DNA of 64,000 nucleotides from Pseudomonas furukawaii (lineage in GTDB: Bacteria; Pseudomonadota; Gammaproteobacteria; Pseudomonadales; Pseudomonadaceae): assembly GCF_002355475.1 (NCBI RefSeq), contig NZ_AP014862.1, positions 1,054,001-1,118,000 of the forward strand, read 5' to 3'. Shown piece after piece: positions 18,420 to 30,673 of the stretch. Below the pieces are notes generated by a model, which worked only from the letters and a program-made list of their open reading frames with translations, was not told the DNA's origin and ran no database searches. The translations under genes were made by a program, and so were the position numbers. Position 1 is the stretch's first letter. Every line of letters begins with the position of its first letter.

Positions 18420-20227
18420 GTGTCGCTGTCTTCCAGGCGTTGCACTTGCCCGTCGCGGAACTCGGCCCAGGGCAGTTGGCGTTCGATACGTTGTGCGGGA
18501 TTCAGGCTGAGGCGTCCGGAGAGGCCGTCCACCTGAGTGTCCGGCAGGGCCTTGAGTTGGGTCAGGCGTGGGGCCAGGCGATAGGCGTCGGCTCCCATGG
18601 CGTACAGGCGACCGAGGCTGCCGCCGGCTTGCGGCCACTGGCTGGCTGTCTGCTGGCGCAGTGGATCATCGCTGTTCAGCAGCCAGGGCGTTTCGCAGAA
18701 GCGAATGCCATTCAGGTCCTGGTATTGGGCTGGGTCGTTGGCGGCGGAGTAGAGGTGGGAGGTGGCATAGACCGGTACGTCACCTGCGTACTGGAAGGCA
18801 AGGGTCGGCTTGATCTGCTGGGCTTGTTGCGGTGTGGCGGCTAGAAAGATGAAGTCCACGTCGTGGCGGCGCGCCGGCTGTGAGGCAACGGCCACGCCCA
18901 GGGTGCTCTGGAGGCGTTTGGCGCGGGCTTCGCTTTGGCGAAGCTGGAAGAGATCGGCGATTTGCTGGGCCAGCGCAACCGGCTGGTCCATATGCTCGGC
19001 GGCGATCAGGCGTCCGCCTTCCGCCTGCCAGCTTTGCTGGAAGGCGCGGAGGACACGGTCTCCCCACTCTCCACGGGGCACCAGTGCGACGGCACTGCGC
19101 ATGCCATCTGCCCACGCGCGGCGAGCGACTTCGCGAGCTTCGTCCTCGGCGGCGAGGCCGAATTGGAACAGTTGTGCGGGGGACTCCTGGTTTGAGTCGC
19201 TGTAGTTCAGCGCCAGGGTGGTGATGGGGAGCTGTTCTCGTGCGCTGAGCTGCTTGACCAGGGGCTTCTCCAGCGGGCCGACCACCAGTTGCACGCCGTC
19301 AGCCTGAGCCTTGCGGTAGAACTCGTCCACGGAGCCCAGTTTGGAGCTGTCGTAGATCTCGATGGCCGGTTGCGCCTGGCCAGCCTGTTGCGCCTGGTAG
19401 TGGGCGGCCAGGAATCCGTCCCGAAGGGCGCGGGCCACGGTGGCCAGTTGTCCTTCCTGAGGCAGCAGCAATGCGATCTTGGTCAGGGGTTGATTCGCCA
19501 GTTCCTTCAGCTTGACCAGTGGCAGGGGCAGTTGCTTGGCTGCTGGGTGGTCCGGGTTCTGCTTGCGCCAGTTATCGATGCTGGCTTGCTGTTGCTCGAG
19601 GGTGGCGGATGTCTTGGTCAGGCGCGCGAGTTCCAGCCAACCGGAAAGGTCCTTGTCGGCGCCTCCCTGCAACTGGTCCAGGGGCAGGTGGGAGACCAGC
19701 GTCCAGATGGCCTCGTGGTTGCTGGCGGCGGAATCGCCGTTGAGCAGCGGGGCGATGAAGACGCGCTCGCGAGCGGCGGCAAGCGTTTGGCCGTCGGCTT
19801 CCAGGGCTCGCGAACGAACGAGCTGGGTGCGCACCTGTTGATCGACCGGCAACTCGGCCAGGCGCTCCAGGCTTGGGTGGGCCAGGGCTTTCAGGGCGCT
19901 CTTGGGCTGGTTGCGGGTCATGGCCAACTCGGCGGACAGCGTGCTGGCGAAAACCTGTTGGGCCGGTTTCAGGCTGTCCAGCGGAATCTGCTCGAGGATG
20001 CGGGCCGAGCGTCCGATATCCTGCTGCTTGTAAGCGAGGTCGGCGGCGGAGAGGCGCAGCGACGCTGCCTGCTCGGGCTTGGCGGTGCTGGCCTGCTGCA
20101 GCAATTGCTCGATGCTGGCGTCGGGAGTCCGAGGCAGTTCGCCGAGGCTGGACGAGGGCGAACTGGCGCAGGCGGCCAGCAGGCCGGCAAGGCAGAGGGC
20201 GGAGAGCGGACGCAGGCAGGCGATCAT
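18416..20227 (-). CDS. lpoA: Penicillin-binding protein activator LpoA
   Basis: A 603-residue outer-membrane lipoprotein (lipobox LLAACAS after a 19-residue signal) that reaches through the periplasm to stimulate PBP1a. Residues ~25-240 form a helical TPR-like N-domain. Residues ~250-580 resemble a periplasmic type-I substrate-binding protein ([25 protein letters not shown] is the start of that fold, here shown only as a landmark [11 protein letters not shown]). It heads the lpoA-yraN-gmhA-BON operon and is divergent from rsmI, a conserved arrangement. Confidence 0.93.
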   Translation of the reverse strand: MIACLRPLSALCLAGLLAACASSPSSSLGELPRTPDASIEQLLQQASTAKPEQAASLRLSAADLAYKQQDIGRSARILEQIPLDSLKPAQQVFASTLSAELAMTRNQPKSALKALAHPSLERLAELPVDQQVRTQLVRSRALEADGQTLAAARERVFIAPLLNGDSAASNHEAIWTLVSHLPLDQLQGGADKDLSGWLELARLTKTSATLEQQQASIDNWRKQNPDHPAAKQLPLPLVKLKELANQPLTKIALLLPQEGQLATVARALRDGFLAAHYQAQQAGQAQPAIEIYDSSKLGSVDEFYRKAQADGVQLVVGPLEKPLVKQLSAREQLPITTLALNYSDSNQESPAQLFQFGLAAEDEAREVARRAWADGMRSAVALVPRGEWGDRVLRAFQQSWQAEGGRLIAAEHMDQPVALAQQIADLFQLRQSEARAKRLQSTLGVAVASQPARRHDVDFIFLAATPQQAQQIKPTLAFQYAGDVPVYATSHLYSAANDPAQYQDLNGIRFCETPWLLNSDDPLRQQTASQWPQAGGSLGRLYAMGADAYRLAPRLTQLKALPDTQVDGLSGRLSLNPAQRIERQLPWAEFRDGQVQRLEDSDT

Positions 20228-20261
20228 TTATCGGTCCCGATACTCGTTGGAGAAAGGTGCG

Positions 20262-20323
20262 ATTGTACCCAAGGCCCGGGTGGGGTGCGATGTCGACCCG
20301 GCGAATCGAGATACAATGCCGCC
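20262..20323. promoter_or_regulatory. Divergent lpoA / rsmI promoter region
   Basis: TACAAT boxes occur on both strands: minus at 20267-20262 (toward lpoA) and plus at 20312-20317 (toward rsmI). The plus box lies between GGCG (20300-20303) and CGCC (20320-20323). Matching -35 boxes are weak. Inference from -10 consensus only. Confidence 0.4.
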
Positions 20324-20347
20324 TTTCCGTACTTTCCGAGGTGTCTT

Positions 20348-21214
20348 GTGGCTCTTTCTTCTGCCAGTGGTGGTGTTCCGGGCACGCTCTATGTGGTCGC
20401 AACGCCGATTGGCAATCTGGATGACATCACGGCTCGGGCTCTGAAGGTGCTGCGGGAGGTCTCGCTGATCGCCGCGGAAGACACCCGGCATTCGGCCCGC
20501 CTGCTGCAGCACTTCGGTATCGAAACGCCCCTGGCGGCTTGTCACGAGCATAACGAGCGGGATCATGGCGGCCGTTTCCTGTCCCGTTTGCTGTCGGGAG
20601 AGAATGTCGCCCTGATCTCCGATGCGGGAACGCCGCTCATCTCTGATCCGGGCTTTCATCTGGTGCGCTCGGCCCAGGCGGCAGGTGTTCGCGTGGTACC
20701 CGTTCCCGGTGCCTGTGCGCTTATCGCTGCGCTGTCCGCAGCAGGCCTGCCCTCGGATCGATTCAGTTTCGAAGGGTTCCTGCCGGCCAAGGCCAGTGCA
20801 CGCCGCGGGCGGCTGGAAGGGGTAAGGGAAGAGTCGCGCACATTGATCTTCTATGAGGCTCCCCACCGACTGCTGGAGTCCCTGGAGGATATGCGGGGCG
20901 TGTTCGGCGGCGAGCGGCAAGCGGTGTTGGCGAGGGAGCTGACCAAAACCTTCGAGACGCTGAAGGGGGCTTCTCTTGCGGAGCTCTGCGCCTGGGTCGC
21001 GGCCGACGCCAACCAGCAGCGGGGTGAGTGTGTGGTTCTGGTTGGCGGCTGGCAGCCGCCGGAAGGCGAGGACTCCGTGAGCGCCGAGGCCGTGCGGGTA
21101 TTGGAGTTGCTGCTTGCGGAGATGCCGGTGAAGCGCGCTGCGGCGCTGGCCGCTGAGATCACGGGGGTGCGCAAGAACCTGCTGTATCAGGAGGCGCTGA
21201 AGCGTCAATCGTGA
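20348..21214 (+). CDS. rsmI: 16S rRNA (cytidine(1402)-2'-O)-methyltransferase RsmI
   Basis: A 288-residue SAM-dependent methyltransferase that 2'-O-methylates C1402 in the ribosomal P-site. It has the tetrapyrrole-methylase fold: [17 protein letters not shown] at the N terminus, then [15 protein letters not shown], the SAM/glycine-rich hallmark, and [19 protein letters not shown]. The GTG at 20348 is taken as start because it lies just before the conserved first strand. Long in-frame sequence further upstream is antisense to lpoA and not part of the protein. Confidence 0.94.
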   Translation: MALSSASGGVPGTLYVVATPIGNLDDITARALKVLREVSLIAAEDTRHSARLLQHFGIETPLAACHEHNERDHGGRFLSRLLSGENVALISDAGTPLISDPGFHLVRSAQAAGVRVVPVPGACALIAALSAAGLPSDRFSFEGFLPAKASARRGRLEGVREESRTLIFYEAPHRLLESLEDMRGVFGGERQAVLARELTKTFETLKGASLAELCAWVAADANQQRGECVVLVGGWQPPEGEDSVSAEAVRVLELLLAEMPVKRAAALAAEITGVRKNLLYQEALKRQS

Positions 21215-21276
21215 GCGGCGGGCTCTGGGGCGAGACTCTGTGCGGATTTGAGAGTTCGCGTCGCAGGTCGACTTGC

Positions 21277-21305
21277 TTGCAGCTTGTCTCGGGCGCCGTT
21301 ACCCT
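21277..21305 (+). promoter_or_regulatory. Probable rnpB promoter
   Basis: TTGCAG (21277-21282), 17 bases, TACCCT (21300-21305), ending ten bases before the expected 5' end of RNase P RNA. Confidence 0.5.
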
Positions 21306-21314
21306 AGTCGGCGG

Positions 21315-21674
21315 AGAGTCGATCGGACAGTCGCTGTCTCATTTCGTTCTACGATTTTGAGAGGGAGGAAAGTCCGGGCTCCATAGGGCAGAGTGCCAGG
21401 TAACGCCTGGGAGGCGTGAGCCTACGGAAAGTGCCGCAGAAAATAACCGCCTAAGCGCGTAAGCGCCGGTAAGGGTGAAAAGGTGCGGTAAGAGCGCACC
21501 GCACGACTGGTAACAGTTCGTGGCTAGGCAAACCCCACTCGGAGCAAGACCAAATAGGAATCCATGGCGTGGCCCGCGTCGGATTCGGGTAGGTTGCTAA
21601 AGGTTGTCAGTGATGGCCGCCGTAGATGAATGACTGTCCTCGACAGAACCCGGCTTACAGATCGACTCTCCACT
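21315..21674 (+). ncRNA. rnpB: RNase P RNA, bacterial type A (M1 RNA)
   Basis: The catalytic RNA of RNase P, which matures tRNA 5' ends. Universally conserved pieces are visible: GAGGAAAGTCCGGGCTCC (P4/CR-I), AGGGTGAAAAGGTG, the AAACCCCACTCGGAGCAAGA stretch and the terminal CGACAGAACCCGGCTTACAG (CR-V/P4'). The ends are set by pairing of AGAGTCGAT (21315-21323) with ATCGACTCT (21661-21669), helix P1. Length ~360 bases is normal. Its position between rsmI and mraZ is the usual one in Pseudomonas. Confidence 0.97.
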
Positions 21675-21892
21675 TCTTTTCCCTCGTTCCCCGATTGCAC
21701 TCCTGATCCCTGTTTCCTTTCGTCGCAATGTCGAAAGTATCCAGCTCTTAACAATTCACTTTAAGTTCGAAGTTCAGCTGGTTGTAAGTCTTGGATTTTT
21801 CTTCTCCTTTTTGCGCTGTCAAACCTCGTACACCCCCTCAGAATCCTCGCTAAATTGCCGTCCTGTAAGGAGTTTTCCCCTTTTGCCCGCCT
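21675..21892. other. Gene-free spacer between rnpB and the mraZ promoter
   Basis: About 220 bases with lower GC than the surroundings and pyrimidine-rich. I see no ORF of note, no convincing hairpin terminator and no repeat. The stretch CTTTAAGTTCGAAGTTC contains a TTCGAA palindrome of unknown meaning. Confidence 0.5.
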
Positions 21893-21921
21893 TGACGGTG
21901 GGGCTGGCGCATTTCTATAGT
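21893..21921 (+). promoter_or_regulatory. mraZ (dcw cluster) sigma-70 promoter
   Basis: TTGACG (21893-21898), a 17-base spacer and TATAGT (21916-21921): a near-consensus promoter. Transcription should start within the MraZ repeat array that begins at the end of the -10. Confidence 0.8.
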
Positions 21922-21960
21922 GTGCGGAAGTGGAGCGAAGTGGGTAGAAGTGGGATTTAC
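21921..21960 (+). promoter_or_regulatory. MraZ operator: four 10-bp-period repeats
   Basis: Four units of the form TGNNNNNAAG-like sequence run TGTGCGGAAG, TGGAGCGAAG, TGGGTAGAAG, TGGGATTTAC, each starting exactly ten bases after the last. MraZ proteins of E. coli and Mycoplasma bind TGGGN-type direct repeats at ten-base spacing upstream of their own gene, so this is the autoregulatory site. It overlaps the start of transcription. Confidence 0.85.
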
Positions 21961-21995
21961 TGGCAAGGAAAGCCAATCAAAGGGGAAGCGCAGCC

Positions 21996-22451
21996 GTGTT
22001 TCGCGGAGCTAATGCCATCAGTCTCGACGCAAAGGGACGACTCGCGATGCCTAGTCGGTATCGCGACGAGCTCGTTTCGCGTTGCGCTGGCCAGCTCATC
22101 GTCACGATCGACGCCGTCGACCCTTGTCTGGTTGTCTACCCCTTGCCTGAGTGGGAGCTCATAGAAGCCAAGCTGCGTGAGCTGCCGTCCCTGCGCGAGG
22201 AGACTCGCCGCCTGCAACGCCTGTTGATCGGCAATGCCGTGGACCTGGAGCTGGACAGCGCCGGTCGCTTTCTCATTCCGCCGCGACTGCGTGATCACGC
22301 CCGGCTGGATAAGCGCGCGATGCTGGTCGGCCAACTGAACAAATTTCAACTGTGGGATGAGGACGCGTGGAACGCAGTTTCCGAGGCGGACCTCATGGCA
22401 ATCAAACAGCCCGGCGGTCTGCCGGACGAACTACGTGACCTTATCCTGTGA
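21996..22451 (+). CDS. mraZ: Transcriptional regulator MraZ
   Basis: A 151-residue protein made of two AbrB-like (SpoVT) DNA-binding repeats, each with the DxxGR core: [16 protein letters not shown] and [16 protein letters not shown]. MraZ forms rings and represses the dcw promoter. GTG start at 21996 with AGGGGAAG upstream; the sequence then begins [10 protein letters not shown] as in homologs. Its stop overlaps the rsmH start. Confidence 0.95.
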   Translation: MFRGANAISLDAKGRLAMPSRYRDELVSRCAGQLIVTIDAVDPCLVVYPLPEWELIEAKLRELPSLREETRRLQRLLIGNAVDLELDSAGRFLIPPRLRDHARLDKRAMLVGQLNKFQLWDEDAWNAVSEADLMAIKQPGGLPDELRDLIL

Positions 22452-23391
22452 GCGTATCCAGCAGTTTCCGCCATATCACCGTACTGCTCGAAGAGGCAGT
22501 GGAGGGTCTCGCCCTGCGGGGGGATGGCTGTTACCTGGACGGCACCTTCGGTCGAGGGGGGCACAGCCGGCTCGCCCTTGAGCGGCTTGGGCCAGGCGGA
22601 CGGCTGCTGGGATTCGACAAGGACCCGCAGGCGATTGCAGCGGGGCAAGCTCTGGCGGCCGAAGACGGCCGCTTTGTCATTGTGCAGAGAAGCTTTGCCG
22701 AGCTCGGTGACGAGGTTCGTGCGCGTGGGCTTGAGGGCAAGATCGACGGCGTACTGCTGGATCTTGGCGTGTCCTCCCCGCAACTGGACGATCCTGAGCG
22801 TGGCTTCAGCTTCCTCAATGATGGCCCGCTGGACATGCGCATGAACCCCGATCGAGGTCAAAGCGCCGCCCAGTGGATCGCCAGCGCCAGCGAAGACGAG
22901 ATCGCCCGGGTCTTCAAGGAGTATGGCGAGGAGCGTTTCGCCAAGCGCATGGCCCGGGCTGTCGTCCAGCGTCGTGCCGAGAAACCCTTCGAGCGCACGG
23001 CCGACCTGGCCGCGGTGCTGGCGGCCGCGAATCCGGCCTGGGAAAAGGGCAAGAACCCGGCAACCCGTGCCTTCCAGGGAATCCGTATCCATATCAACAA
23101 CGAGCTGGGCGACCTGGAGCAGGGGCTTGATGCCGCGCTCGAGTCCCTGGCCGTGGGCGGTCGCCTGGTGGTGATCAGTTTCCACTCGCTGGAGGACCGC
23201 ATCGTCAAGCTGTTCATGCGCAAGCATGCCAAGGGCGAGGCCGATAACCTGCCCCGTGACCTGCCGATTCGCCAGGCGGTCTTCGAGCCGCGCCTCAAGC
23301 TGCTGGGCAAGCCCCAGTACGCCTCCGAGGCCGAGTTGAAGGCCAATCCGCGCTCCCGCAGCGCGGTCATGCGTATCGCGGAGAAACTGCG

Positions 23392-23395
<4 letters not shown>
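22448..23395 (+). CDS. rsmH: 16S rRNA (cytosine(1402)-N4)-methyltransferase RsmH
   Basis: A 315-residue SAM-dependent methyltransferase (formerly MraW) that N4-methylates C1402. RsmI, encoded 2 kb upstream, methylates the ribose of the same nucleotide. [13 protein letters not shown] and [11 protein letters not shown] are the N-terminal SAM-binding features, and [14 protein letters not shown] is the family signature. GTG start at 22448 overlaps the mraZ stop by four bases. Confidence 0.96.
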
Positions 23396-25414
<2,019 letters not shown>

Positions 25415-25415
<1 letters not shown>

Positions 25416-26878
25416 TGCCCATGCCACTGAACCAACTGCTGCCTCAGGCGCAAGGCTCCACCCTGATTCGAGAACTGACCCTGGACAGCCGAAAGGTCCG
25501 TCCTGGTGATCTGTTCCTGGCGATTCCTGGCGCCCTGAGCGACGGCCGCACCCATATCGCCGATGCCATCGCTCGTGGCGCTGTCGCCGTAGCCTACGAG
25601 GCTACCGACGCCGACGTGGCCGAACGGGCTGGCGCGGAGTTCATTCCAATCAAGGGGCTGGCTGGCCAGATGTCGGCCATCGCGGGTCGTTTCTATGGCG
25701 AGCCCAGTCGCGCCCTGCGCCTGATCGGTGTGACCGGTACCAATGGCAAGACCAGCGTCAGCCAACTCCTGGCCCAGGCCCTCGATCGCCTGGGCGAACG
25801 TTGTGGCATCGTCGGGACCCTCGGCACCGGCTTCCATGGCGAGCTGGAGAGCGGCCGACATACCACGCCCGATCCGCTGGCGGTCCAGGCCACCCTGGCC
25901 AACCTCAAGCAGGCGGGCGCCCGTGCGGTGGCCATGGAAGTGTCTTCCCACGGCCTGGAGCAGGGGCGAGTCGCCGCACTGGATTTCGATGTGGCGGTGT
26001 TCACCAACCTCTCCCGCGACCACCTGGACTATCACGGCTCGATGGAGGCCTACGGCGCGGCCAAGTCCCGGCTGTTCGCCTGGCCCGAGCTGAAGGCCCG
26101 GGTGATCAATCTGGATGACGAGTTCGGGCGCCAACTGGCGGCCGAACAGCACGGGTCGCGTCTGTTCAGCTATAGCCTGGAAGACGAGGACGCCTTCCTC
26201 TACTGCCGCGAAGCGCACTTCGACGATCAGGGCGTGAGCGCTCAGTTGGTGACCCATCAGGGGGAGGGCCTGCTGCGCAGCCCGCTCCTGGGTCGATTCA
26301 ACCTGAGCAACCTCCTGGCCGTGGTTGGCGCACTCCTGGCGATGGACTATCCGCTGGCCGATGTCCTGCAGGTGCTGCCGGCGCTTCAGGGGCCGGTGGG
26401 CCGCATGCAGCGGCTTGGGGGAGATGACAAGCCGCTGGTGGTGGTGGACTACGCCCATACCCCGGATGCCCTGGAAAAAGTCCTTCAGGCACTTCGCCCC
26501 CATGCCCGTGGCGACCTGCTCTGCCTGTTTGGCTGCGGCGGTGACCGCGACCGTGGCAAGCGCCCCTTGATGGCGGCCGTGGCCGAGCGCCTGGCCGATC
26601 GCGTGCTGGTTACCGATGACAACCCACGCAGCGAAGATCCCGCGCAGATATTCGCCGATATCCGTTCCGGTTTCTCGGCACCCGACCTGGCTGCGTTCGT
26701 TGCCGGCCGAGGGCTGGCCATCGCGCAACTGATCGCCTCGGCTGGCGTGGACGATGTCGTCCTGTTGGCCGGAAAGGGTCATGAGGATTACCAGGAGATC
26801 GCCGGCGTTCGTCACGTATTCTCCGACCTGGATGAGGCCGCCAAGGCCCTGGACGCCTGGGAGGCACCCCATGCTTAG
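25415..26878 (+). CDS. murE: UDP-MurNAc-L-Ala-D-Glu: meso-diaminopimelate ligase MurE
   Basis: A 487-residue Mur ligase adding meso-DAP to the peptidoglycan stem. P-loop GVTGTNGKTS spans about residues 105-114 and DNPRSEDP marks the DAP-specific enzymes (Arg of DNPR contacts DAP). Three-domain length is normal. Start overlaps the ftsI stop by one base; its end overlaps murF by eight bases. Confidence 0.97.
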
Positions 26879-28235
26879 GCCGTTCCGTCTCTCCGAATTG
26901 CAGGTGCCGCTGCAGGCTGAACTGGTGGGCAGCGACGTCAGCTTTGACGGCGTTTCCAGTGACAGCCGCAAGATCGGTCCCGGTCAACTGTTCGTCGCCC
27001 TGGTGGGGCCGCGTTTCGATGGTCACGATTATCTGGCCGATGTCGCCGCCAAGGGCGCGGTCGCCGCGCTGGTTCAACGTAAGGTGGCAGACGCCCCCAT
27101 TCCGCAACTGCTGGTGTCGGACACCCGCGATGGCCTGGGTCGTCTCGGTGCCTACAACCGTGATGGTTTCACCGGCCGTGTGGCGGCTGTGACCGGCTCC
27201 AGCGGCAAGACCACCGTCAAGGAAATGCTCGCAAGCATCCTGCGTACCCAGGGCACCGTCCTTGCCACCCGCGGCAACCTGAACAACGACCTCGGTGTGC
27301 CTCTGACCCTGCTGGAGCTGGCGCCAGGGCACGACAGCGCCGTGATCGAACTGGGCGCATCCCGGGTTGGCGAAATCCGCTACACCGTCGGCCTGACCCG
27401 GCCCCAGGTGGCCATCCTGAACAATGCCGGCACCGCCCATGTAGGCGAATTCGGCGGCCCGGAGAAAATCGTCGAGGCGAAGGGCGAGATCATCGAAGGG
27501 CTCGCGGCCGATGGTATCGCCGTGCTCAATCGTGACGATCGCGCCTTCGATATCTGGTTCGCCCGCGCCGCCGGTCGCAAGGTGCTCAGTTTCGGCGTGG
27601 CGGACGCCCGAGCCGATTTCCGCGCCGAAAACCTGGAGCGCGATGCCCGTGGCTGCGTGGGCTTCAGCCTCCGCGGCCTGGCCGGCGAAGCGGACATCCA
27701 GCTCAACCTGCTGGGCGGGCACAACGTCGCCAACGCCCTGGCTGCCAGCGCCGCCGCCTACGCACTGGGTGTGCCGCTGGTCGGGATCCGCGAGGGCCTG
27801 GAGAGCCTTCAACCGGTCAAGGGCCGCGCCGTAGCGCAGCTGGCCGCCAGTGGAATGCGCGTCATCGATGACAGTTACAACGCCAACCCCGCGTCGATGC
27901 TGGCCGCCGTTGATATACTCGCCGGCTTTTCCGGTCGCACCATCCTGGTGCTCGGGGATATGGGCGAACTCGGGGACTGGGCCGAGGAGGGTCACCGCGA
28001 GGTGGGCGCCTACGCCCGTGGCAAGGTCAGTGCCTTGTACGCCGTTGGTCCGCTGATGGCGCACGCGGTAACCGCCTTTGGCGACCAGGGACGCCATTTC
28101 GCCGACCAGGCCAGCCTGATCCAGGCCCTGGCGGACGAGCAGGACAACAACACCACAATTCTTATCAAAGGCTCCCGCAGCGCGGCGATGGACAAGGTCG
28201 TCGCGGCATTCTGCGGGACGGGGGAGGCTCACTAA
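26871..28235 (+). CDS. murF: UDP-MurNAc-tripeptide:D-Ala-D-Ala ligase MurF
   Basis: A 454-residue Mur ligase that adds D-Ala-D-Ala, completing the pentapeptide. P-loop VTGSSGKTT is at residues 107-115, and [12 protein letters not shown] is the C-terminal-domain signature. Start chosen at 26871, eight bases inside the end of murE; longer in-frame versions lie in murE. mraY begins two bases after the stop. Confidence 0.97.
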   Translation: MLRPFRLSELQVPLQAELVGSDVSFDGVSSDSRKIGPGQLFVALVGPRFDGHDYLADVAAKGAVAALVQRKVADAPIPQLLVSDTRDGLGRLGAYNRDGFTGRVAAVTGSSGKTTVKEMLASILRTQGTVLATRGNLNNDLGVPLTLLELAPGHDSAVIELGASRVGEIRYTVGLTRPQVAILNNAGTAHVGEFGGPEKIVEAKGEIIEGLAADGIAVLNRDDRAFDIWFARAAGRKVLSFGVADARADFRAENLERDARGCVGFSLRGLAGEADIQLNLLGGHNVANALAASAAAYALGVPLVGIREGLESLQPVKGRAVAQLAASGMRVIDDSYNANPASMLAAVDILAGFSGRTILVLGDMGELGDWAEEGHREVGAYARGKVSALYAVGPLMAHAVTAFGDQGRHFADQASLIQALADEQDNNTTILIKGSRSAAMDKVVAAFCGTGEAH

Positions 28236-28237
28236 TC

Positions 28238-29320
28238 ATGCTGCTGCTGCTCGCTGAGTACCTGCAACAGTTCCATAAGGGGTTCGGTGTATTCCAGTAC
28301 CTGACCCTGCGCGGGATTCTCGGCGTCCTGACGGCCCTGTCGCTGTCGCTCTGGCTGGGTCCCTGGATGATCCGCACCCTGCAGGTCCGCCAGATCGGCC
28401 AGGCCGTGCGCAACGACGGCCCGCAATCGCACCTGTCCAAGTCCGGCACCCCGACCATGGGCGGCGCGCTCATCCTGACCGCCATCGCCATCAGCACCCT
28501 GCTATGGGCGGACCTGGCCAATCGTTACGTTTGGGTGGTACTGGCCGTGACCCTGGCCTTTGGCGCCATCGGCTGGGTGGATGACTACCGCAAGGTGATC
28601 GAGAAGAACTCCCGAGGCCTGCCCAGCCGCTGGAAGTACTTCTGGCAGTCGGTGTTCGGTATCGCCGCTGCGATCTTCCTTTATATGACCGCCAGCACGC
28701 CGGCCGAGACCACCCTGATCCTGCCCCTGGTGAAGAACATCGAGATCCCCCTGGGCATTGGCTTCGTGGTCCTGACCTATTTCGTGATCGTCGGCTCCTC
28801 CAACGCGGTGAACCTGACCGACGGCCTCGACGGCCTGGCGATCATGCCCACGGTGATGGTGGGCGGCGCGCTGGGGATCTTCTGCTACCTCTCGGGGAAC
28901 ATCAAATTCGCCGAATACCTGCTCATCCCCTATGTGCCGGGCTCAGGCGAGCTGATCGTGTTCTGCGCCGCCCTGGTCGGCGCGGGCCTTGGCTTCCTCT
29001 GGTTCAACACCTACCCCGCCCAGGTCTTCATGGGTGACGTGGGCGCCCTGGCCCTTGGCGCGGCCCTCGGCACCATCGCCGTGATCGTCCGCCAGGAAGT
29101 GGTGCTCTTCATCATGGGCGGCGTGTTCGTAATGGAAACCCTGTCGGTGATGATCCAGGTCGCGTCCTTCAAGCTGACCGGTCGTCGCGTATTCCGAATG
29201 GCCCCTATCCACCACCATTTCGAGCTGAAAGGTTGGCCCGAACCCCGGGTCATCGTTCGGTTCTGGATCATCACCGTGATCCTGGTGCTGATTGGCCTCG
29301 CCACCCTGAAACTGAGGTAA
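28238..29320 (+). CDS. mraY: Phospho-MurNAc-pentapeptide translocase MraY
   Basis: A 360-residue polytopic enzyme, about ten membrane helices, that transfers phospho-MurNAc-pentapeptide to undecaprenyl phosphate, giving lipid I. Catalytic motifs: [10 protein letters not shown] (Asp pair), [13 protein letters not shown] (third Asp) and the loop HHHFELKGW. Confidence 0.97.
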   Translation: MLLLLAEYLQQFHKGFGVFQYLTLRGILGVLTALSLSLWLGPWMIRTLQVRQIGQAVRNDGPQSHLSKSGTPTMGGALILTAIAISTLLWADLANRYVWVVLAVTLAFGAIGWVDDYRKVIEKNSRGLPSRWKYFWQSVFGIAAAIFLYMTASTPAETTLILPLVKNIEIPLGIGFVVLTYFVIVGSSNAVNLTDGLDGLAIMPTVMVGGALGIFCYLSGNIKFAEYLLIPYVPGSGELIVFCAALVGAGLGFLWFNTYPAQVFMGDVGALALGAALGTIAVIVRQEVVLFIMGGVFVMETLSVMIQVASFKLTGRRVFRMAPIHHHFELKGWPEPRVIVRFWIITVILVLIGLATLKLR

Positions 29321-29326
29321 CCCAGC

Positions 29327-30673
29327 GTGACCCTGATCGCTTCCGACCAGTTCCGCATCGTTGTCGGCCTCGGCAAGAGCGGCATGTCCCTGGTGCGCTT
29401 CCTGGCGCGACAGGGCGTGCCCTTCGCCGTGGCCGACACGCGCGCGAACCCGCCGGAGCTGGCGACGCTCCAGAGCCAGTACCCGCAGGTCGAAGTGCGT
29501 TGCGGCGAGCTGGACCCGGACTTCCTCGGCCGCGCCAGCGAGCTCTACGTCAGCCCCGGGCTGGCACTGGCCACGCCGGCGCTGCAGGAAGCCGCGCGCC
29601 GGGGCGTGAAGCTTTCGGGTGACATCGAACTTTTCACACGCCATGCCAAGGCGCCCATCGTCGCCATCACCGGCTCCAACGCCAAGAGCACCGTCACCAC
29701 CCTGGTGGGCGACATGGCGCGGGCCGCCGGCAAGCGCGTTGCGGTGGGCGGCAACCTCGGGACCCCCGCACTGGACCTGTTGGCGGACGATGTCGAACTC
29801 TACGTGCTGGAGCTGTCCAGCTTCCAGCTGGAGACCACCGAGCGGCTGAATGCCGAGGTGGCCACCGTGCTCAACGTCAGCGAAGACCATATGGACCGCT
29901 ATGCCGACATGCAGGCCTATCACCTGGCCAAGCACCGCATCTTTCGCGGCGCCCGGCAGGTGGTGGTGAATCGTGGCGATGCGCTCTCCCGTCCCCTGGT
30001 GGCGGACCAGTTGCCCTGCTGGACCTTCGGTCTGAACAGGCCGGATTTCAAAGCCTTCGGCCTGATCGAGGAGGACGGTGAGAAGTACCTCGCCTTCCAG
30101 TTCGAGAAGTTGATGTCGGTCCGCGAGCTGAAGATACGTGGCGCCCACAACCAGGCCAATGCCCTCGCCGCGCTGGCGCTCGGCCACGCCGTCGGCCTGC
30201 CGTTCCCGCCCATGCTGCAGGCCCTGCGTGGCTTCGCCGGCCTCGCCCATCGCTGCCAATGGGTGCGCGAATTGAGGGGCGTGGCCTACTACGACGACTC
30301 CAAGGCCACCAATGTCGGTGCCGCGCTGGCCGCGATCGAGGGCCTGGGCGCCGATATCGACGGCAAGCTGGTGCTGATCGCCGGTGGGGACGGCAAGGGC
30401 GCCGACTTCTCCGGGCTCACCGCGCCCGTGGCGCGTTTCTGCCGTGCCGTGGTCCTGCTCGGGCGCGATGCCGAACGGATCGCCCAGGCCCTGGGTGATG
30501 CAGTGCCCCAGGTTCGGGTTTCGACCCTGGACGAGGCGGTGCGGCGCTGCGCCGACCTGGCCGAGCCGGGCGATGCCGTGCTGCTGTCGCCGGCCTGCGC
30601 GAGCCTGGACATGTTCAAGAACTTCGAAGAGCGCGGACGACTGTTCGCCCAGGCCGTGGAGGGGCTGTCCTGA
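29327..30673 (+). CDS. murD: UDP-MurNAc-L-Ala:D-Glu ligase MurD
   Basis: A 448-residue Mur ligase adding D-glutamate. The P-loop reads ITGSNAKSTVTTL, so the residue before the catalytic Lys (K120) is Ala119 rather than the more usual Gly. HRCQWVRE and YYDDSKATN are family motifs of the central and C-terminal domains. GTG start at 29327, six bases after mraY. The P-loop variant does not look inactivating, but see findings. Confidence 0.96.
   Translation: MTLIASDQFRIVVGLGKSGMSLVRFLARQGVPFAVADTRANPPELATLQSQYPQVEVRCGELDPDFLGRASELYVSPGLALATPALQEAARRGVKLSGDIELFTRHAKAPIVAITGSNAKSTVTTLVGDMARAAGKRVAVGGNLGTPALDLLADDVELYVLELSSFQLETTERLNAEVATVLNVSEDHMDRYADMQAYHLAKHRIFRGARQVVVNRGDALSRPLVADQLPCWTFGLNRPDFKAFGLIEEDGEKYLAFQFEKLMSVRELKIRGAHNQANALAALALGHAVGLPFPPMLQALRGFAGLAHRCQWVRELRGVAYYDDSKATNVGAALAAIEGLGADIDGKLVLIAGGDGKGADFSGLTAPVARFCRAVVLLGRDAERIAQALGDAVPQVRVSTLDEAVRRCADLAEPGDAVLLSPACASLDMFKNFEERGRLFAQAVEGLS

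Noticed and set aside
19289-20347. Long in-frame N-terminal extension of rsmI
   Set aside because: It is antisense to lpoA. Family similarity begins only at the GTG at 20348.
21675-21892. Possible small RNA or terminator downstream of rnpB
   Set aside because: No stable hairpin with T-run or promoter-like pair seen in this spacer.
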